From Armatimonadota bacterium (GTDB lineage Bacteria > Armatimonadota > Hebobacteria > CAIYQO01), in NCBI GenBank assembly GCA_022708765.1, contig JAKIYB010000217.1:1-7136 (forward strand): a stretch of 7,136 nt of DNA. The letters are read 5' to 3'. Shown here one piece after another: positions 5,762-7,136 of this stretch (the first letter of the stretch is position 1; each line of letters starts with the position of its first letter). The position numbers and the translations under genes are program-made. The notes under the pieces were generated by a model. It saw only the letters and a program-made list of their open reading frames with translations, had not been told where the DNA came from and searched no databases.

Positions 5762-6517
5762 ATGGGTAAGCGCGGAGCGATGGGGAGCACGTGTTTCTGG
5801 TTGACCGCCGGGGCGGTCGGCGCCCTGTACTGGCTTGGGGCACGGGAGCGCCCGGCACTGCGCCAGCCCTCGGCGGTGCCGGCCATTGATCGGCCGGAGA
5901 TCATCGAGACCTGGCAGCACATGTCGGCGCAGCCGCACATCCGCTATATCCAGCAGAAACTGGTGCGCCGCGCGGTGACCGGGCTGGTGGGCGCGCGCGT
6001 GCTGGACGTGGGCAGTGGCCTGGGCCAGCTCACCATCGAGCTGGCGCGCCAGCCGGAGGTGTGCGAGGCCGTGGGCATTGATCTGTCCGCCGATCTGGTG
6101 GAAGCCGCGCGCCATCAGGCGGAAACCGTGGGCGCCAATGCCCGCTTCCTGGAGATGGACGCCGCCGACCTGTCGCCCCTCGCCGACGCCTCCTTTACCG
6201 TGGTCATCTCTACCCTGTCGCTGCATCATTGGGCGGAGCCGCAAAAGGCACTGGCGGAAATCCGGCGCGTGCTCGCTCCCGGTGGGCGAGCGCTCATCAT
6301 GGACCTGCGCCGCGACATCGCCGCGCCGCTTTTTGGTCTTGCCGCGCTCGTGACCCGCTATGCGCTGCCGGAACCGATCCGTCGCGTCGGCGAACCGCTC
6401 GCTTCCCTCAAAGCCGCCTACACCCCCGCCGAAGTCGCCGTCCTCGCCATGAAAGCCGGTTGGGAAAACCCGACGGTCACCACCGGGCCGATCTGGCTGC
6501 TGCTGGAAATGGGGTAA
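5762..6517 (+). CDS. Class I SAM-dependent methyltransferase with N-terminal hydrophobic segment
   Basis: 251 residues starting at the ATG with GGAGGT upstream. The Rossmann-type methyltransferase domain spans residues ~75-185: motif I VLDVGSGLGQLTIELA (80-95) binds SAM, GIDLS with acidic D107 after strand 2 contacts the SAM ribose, MDAAD (132-136) lies after strand 3, and ISTLSLHHW (149-157) with EIRRVLAPGGRALIMD form the next strands. This is the Methyltransf_11/UbiE-like group, which methylates small molecules, quinones or lipids. The substrate cannot be inferred; the region after residue 185 is generic. Residues 10-27 (TCFWLTAGAVGALYWLGA) follow a basic KRGAMG start and could be a membrane anchor or uncleaved signal, suggesting a membrane-associated lipid or quinone substrate (inference). 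A 54-bp gap precedes the PHP gene, which has its own promoter. Confidence 0.88.
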   Translation: MGKRGAMGSTCFWLTAGAVGALYWLGARERPALRQPSAVPAIDRPEIIETWQHMSAQPHIRYIQQKLVRRAVTGLVGARVLDVGSGLGQLTIELARQPEVCEAVGIDLSADLVEAARHQAETVGANARFLEMDAADLSPLADASFTVVISTLSLHHWAEPQKALAEIRRVLAPGGRALIMDLRRDIAAPLFGLAALVTRYALPEPIRRVGEPLASLKAAYTPAEVAVLAMKAGWENPTVTTGPIWLLLEMG

Positions 6518-6542
6518 CCATGCCCATAAGCGCCCTTCGTGT

Positions 6543-6550
6543 GCTATCAT
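6543..6550 (+). promoter_or_regulatory. Extended -10 promoter for the PHP gene, with small inverted repeat
   Basis: GTGCTATCAT at 6541-6550 resembles the GTGCTATACT of the divergent pair: TATCAT (6545-6550) with TG at 6542-6543. No good -35 was seen at the expected distance. GTGCT (6541-6545) and AGCAC (6553-6557) form a 5-bp inverted repeat over the -10 that could be an operator or chance. AAGGAG (6560-6565) follows, 6 nt ahead of ATG 6572. Confidence 0.5.
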
Positions 6551-6571
6551 GGAGCACGGAAGGAGCGAGGC

Positions 6572-7136
6572 ATGCCTATTACCTCCGACTGGCACATCCA
6601 CACGCGTAACTCCTGCGATCAGGCGTCGCTGACGGTCGCCGACCTGCTGGCTGGCGCGGCGAAGGCGGGCATCACCGATTTCGGCGTCACCGATCATCTG
6701 CATACCCCGGTGAACCTGCCCGACCTGGTCGCCTCGCGCGCGGAATTCGACGCCACCGCCCCGCCGCCGGGTGCCCATTTCGGCGTCGAATTGAGCAGCG
6801 TCTCGCAGTGGGAACTGGATGAGATCGCCTCCGGCGCGCATGGCGCGCCCACCTACGGCCTGCGCGGCGGCGGGCCGGCGGACGGCGCACTGGCGCTAGG
6901 CATCACGGCGGAGGAATTGGCGGCGCTCGGGGTTGAATACGTCGTCGCCGGCACCCACTGGCCGATGTATGTGCCCTTCGAGCGCGAAGCGATCATCCGC
7001 GATTACCACCGACAGAACATGCACCTCGCCACTCACCCGCTGGTCACCATCGTCGCCCACCCCTGGTGGTGGATGGGTCACTGGCAAGCCGCGGACGGCG
7101 CCTACAACGCGGAGCCGTGGTTCGATGACTTCGACG
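6572..7136 (+). CDS. PHP-domain metal-dependent hydrolase, truncated by the window edge
   Basis: ATG 6572 follows AAGGAG at 6560-6565. The 188 visible residues open with D6-W-H8-I-H10, the HxH signature of the PHP (polymerase and histidinol phosphatase) family, which hydrolyses phosphate esters with two or three metal ions. Further candidate ligands are D41-H42-x-H44 (TDHLH), E73 (FGVEL), H129 (GTHWP) and H163 (VAHPWW). The insert at residues ~77-120 and the tryptophan-rich end (AHPWWWMGHW, 162-171) are not typical of HisK histidinol phosphatase, so this is probably one of the many uncharacterised stand-alone PHP proteins. The C-terminal metal ligands should lie past the edge, so I cannot tell whether the active site is complete. 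No histidine or DNA-polymerase genes are nearby to refine the role. Confidence 0.88.
   Translation, partial: MPITSDWHIHTRNSCDQASLTVADLLAGAAKAGITDFGVTDHLHTPVNLPDLVASRAEFDATAPPPGAHFGVELSSVSQWELDEIASGAHGAPTYGLRGGGPADGALALGITAEELAALGVEYVVAGTHWPMYVPFEREAIIRDYHRQNMHLATHPLVTIVAHPWWWMGHWQAADGAYNAEPWFDDFD

Noticed and set aside
5531..6841. A 436-codon minus-strand open frame across the methyltransferase and PHP genes
   Set aside because: Rich in Arg, Gly and His with no recognisable domain; opposite strand of two genes with clear motifs. A high-GC antisense artefact.

Overview
The window is GC-rich bacterial chromosomal DNA (about 65-70% GC in most genes; some lines near 55%) carrying seven protein genes and no rRNA, tRNA, transposase or CRISPR that I can see. 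The gene mix (a URO-D/corrinoid-methyltransferase-type protein, a KimA-type potassium permease, an ApnL-like protein, a stand-alone PflX-type radical SAM enzyme and a PHP hydrolase), together with G/C-rich intergenic palindromes, suggests an environmental lineage such as Chloroflexota. That placement is an impression, not something proved by the sequence.

Layout from left to right. (1) 2-442 (+): C-terminal end of a uroporphyrinogen-decarboxylase-superfamily protein with a possible HxC...C zinc site. A 30-nt palindrome (448-477) separates it from the next gene, which converges on it. (2) 488-991 (-): conserved-looking protein of unknown function, 167 aa when the start with a ribosome binding site is chosen. 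(3) 1096-3078 (-): KimA-like APC-superfamily potassium/proton transporter with a cytosolic C-terminal domain. (4) 3201-4487 (+): short D-apionate-lactonase(ApnL)-like protein, divergent from kimA. Each gene of this divergent pair has its own extended -10 promoter, and the two are mirror images. (5) 4503-5471 (-): PflX-type radical SAM protein, convergent with the ApnL-like gene and probably expressed from a leaderless mRNA. (6) 5472-5761: a 290-bp intergenic region with an AT-rich patch and two copies of a 24-nt hairpin-forming repeat. (7) 5762-6517 (+): class I SAM methyltransferase with an N-terminal hydrophobic segment. (8) 6572 to the right edge (+): PHP-domain metal-dependent hydrolase, incomplete.

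The genes do not form one pathway. Strand changes, short convergent gaps and individual promoters suggest mostly monocistronic units. The best leads are regulatory or structural: the mirrored promoter pair, the leaderless radical SAM gene, the shortened ApnL-like protein and the intergenic repeats. I found no convincing undescribed multi-gene system.
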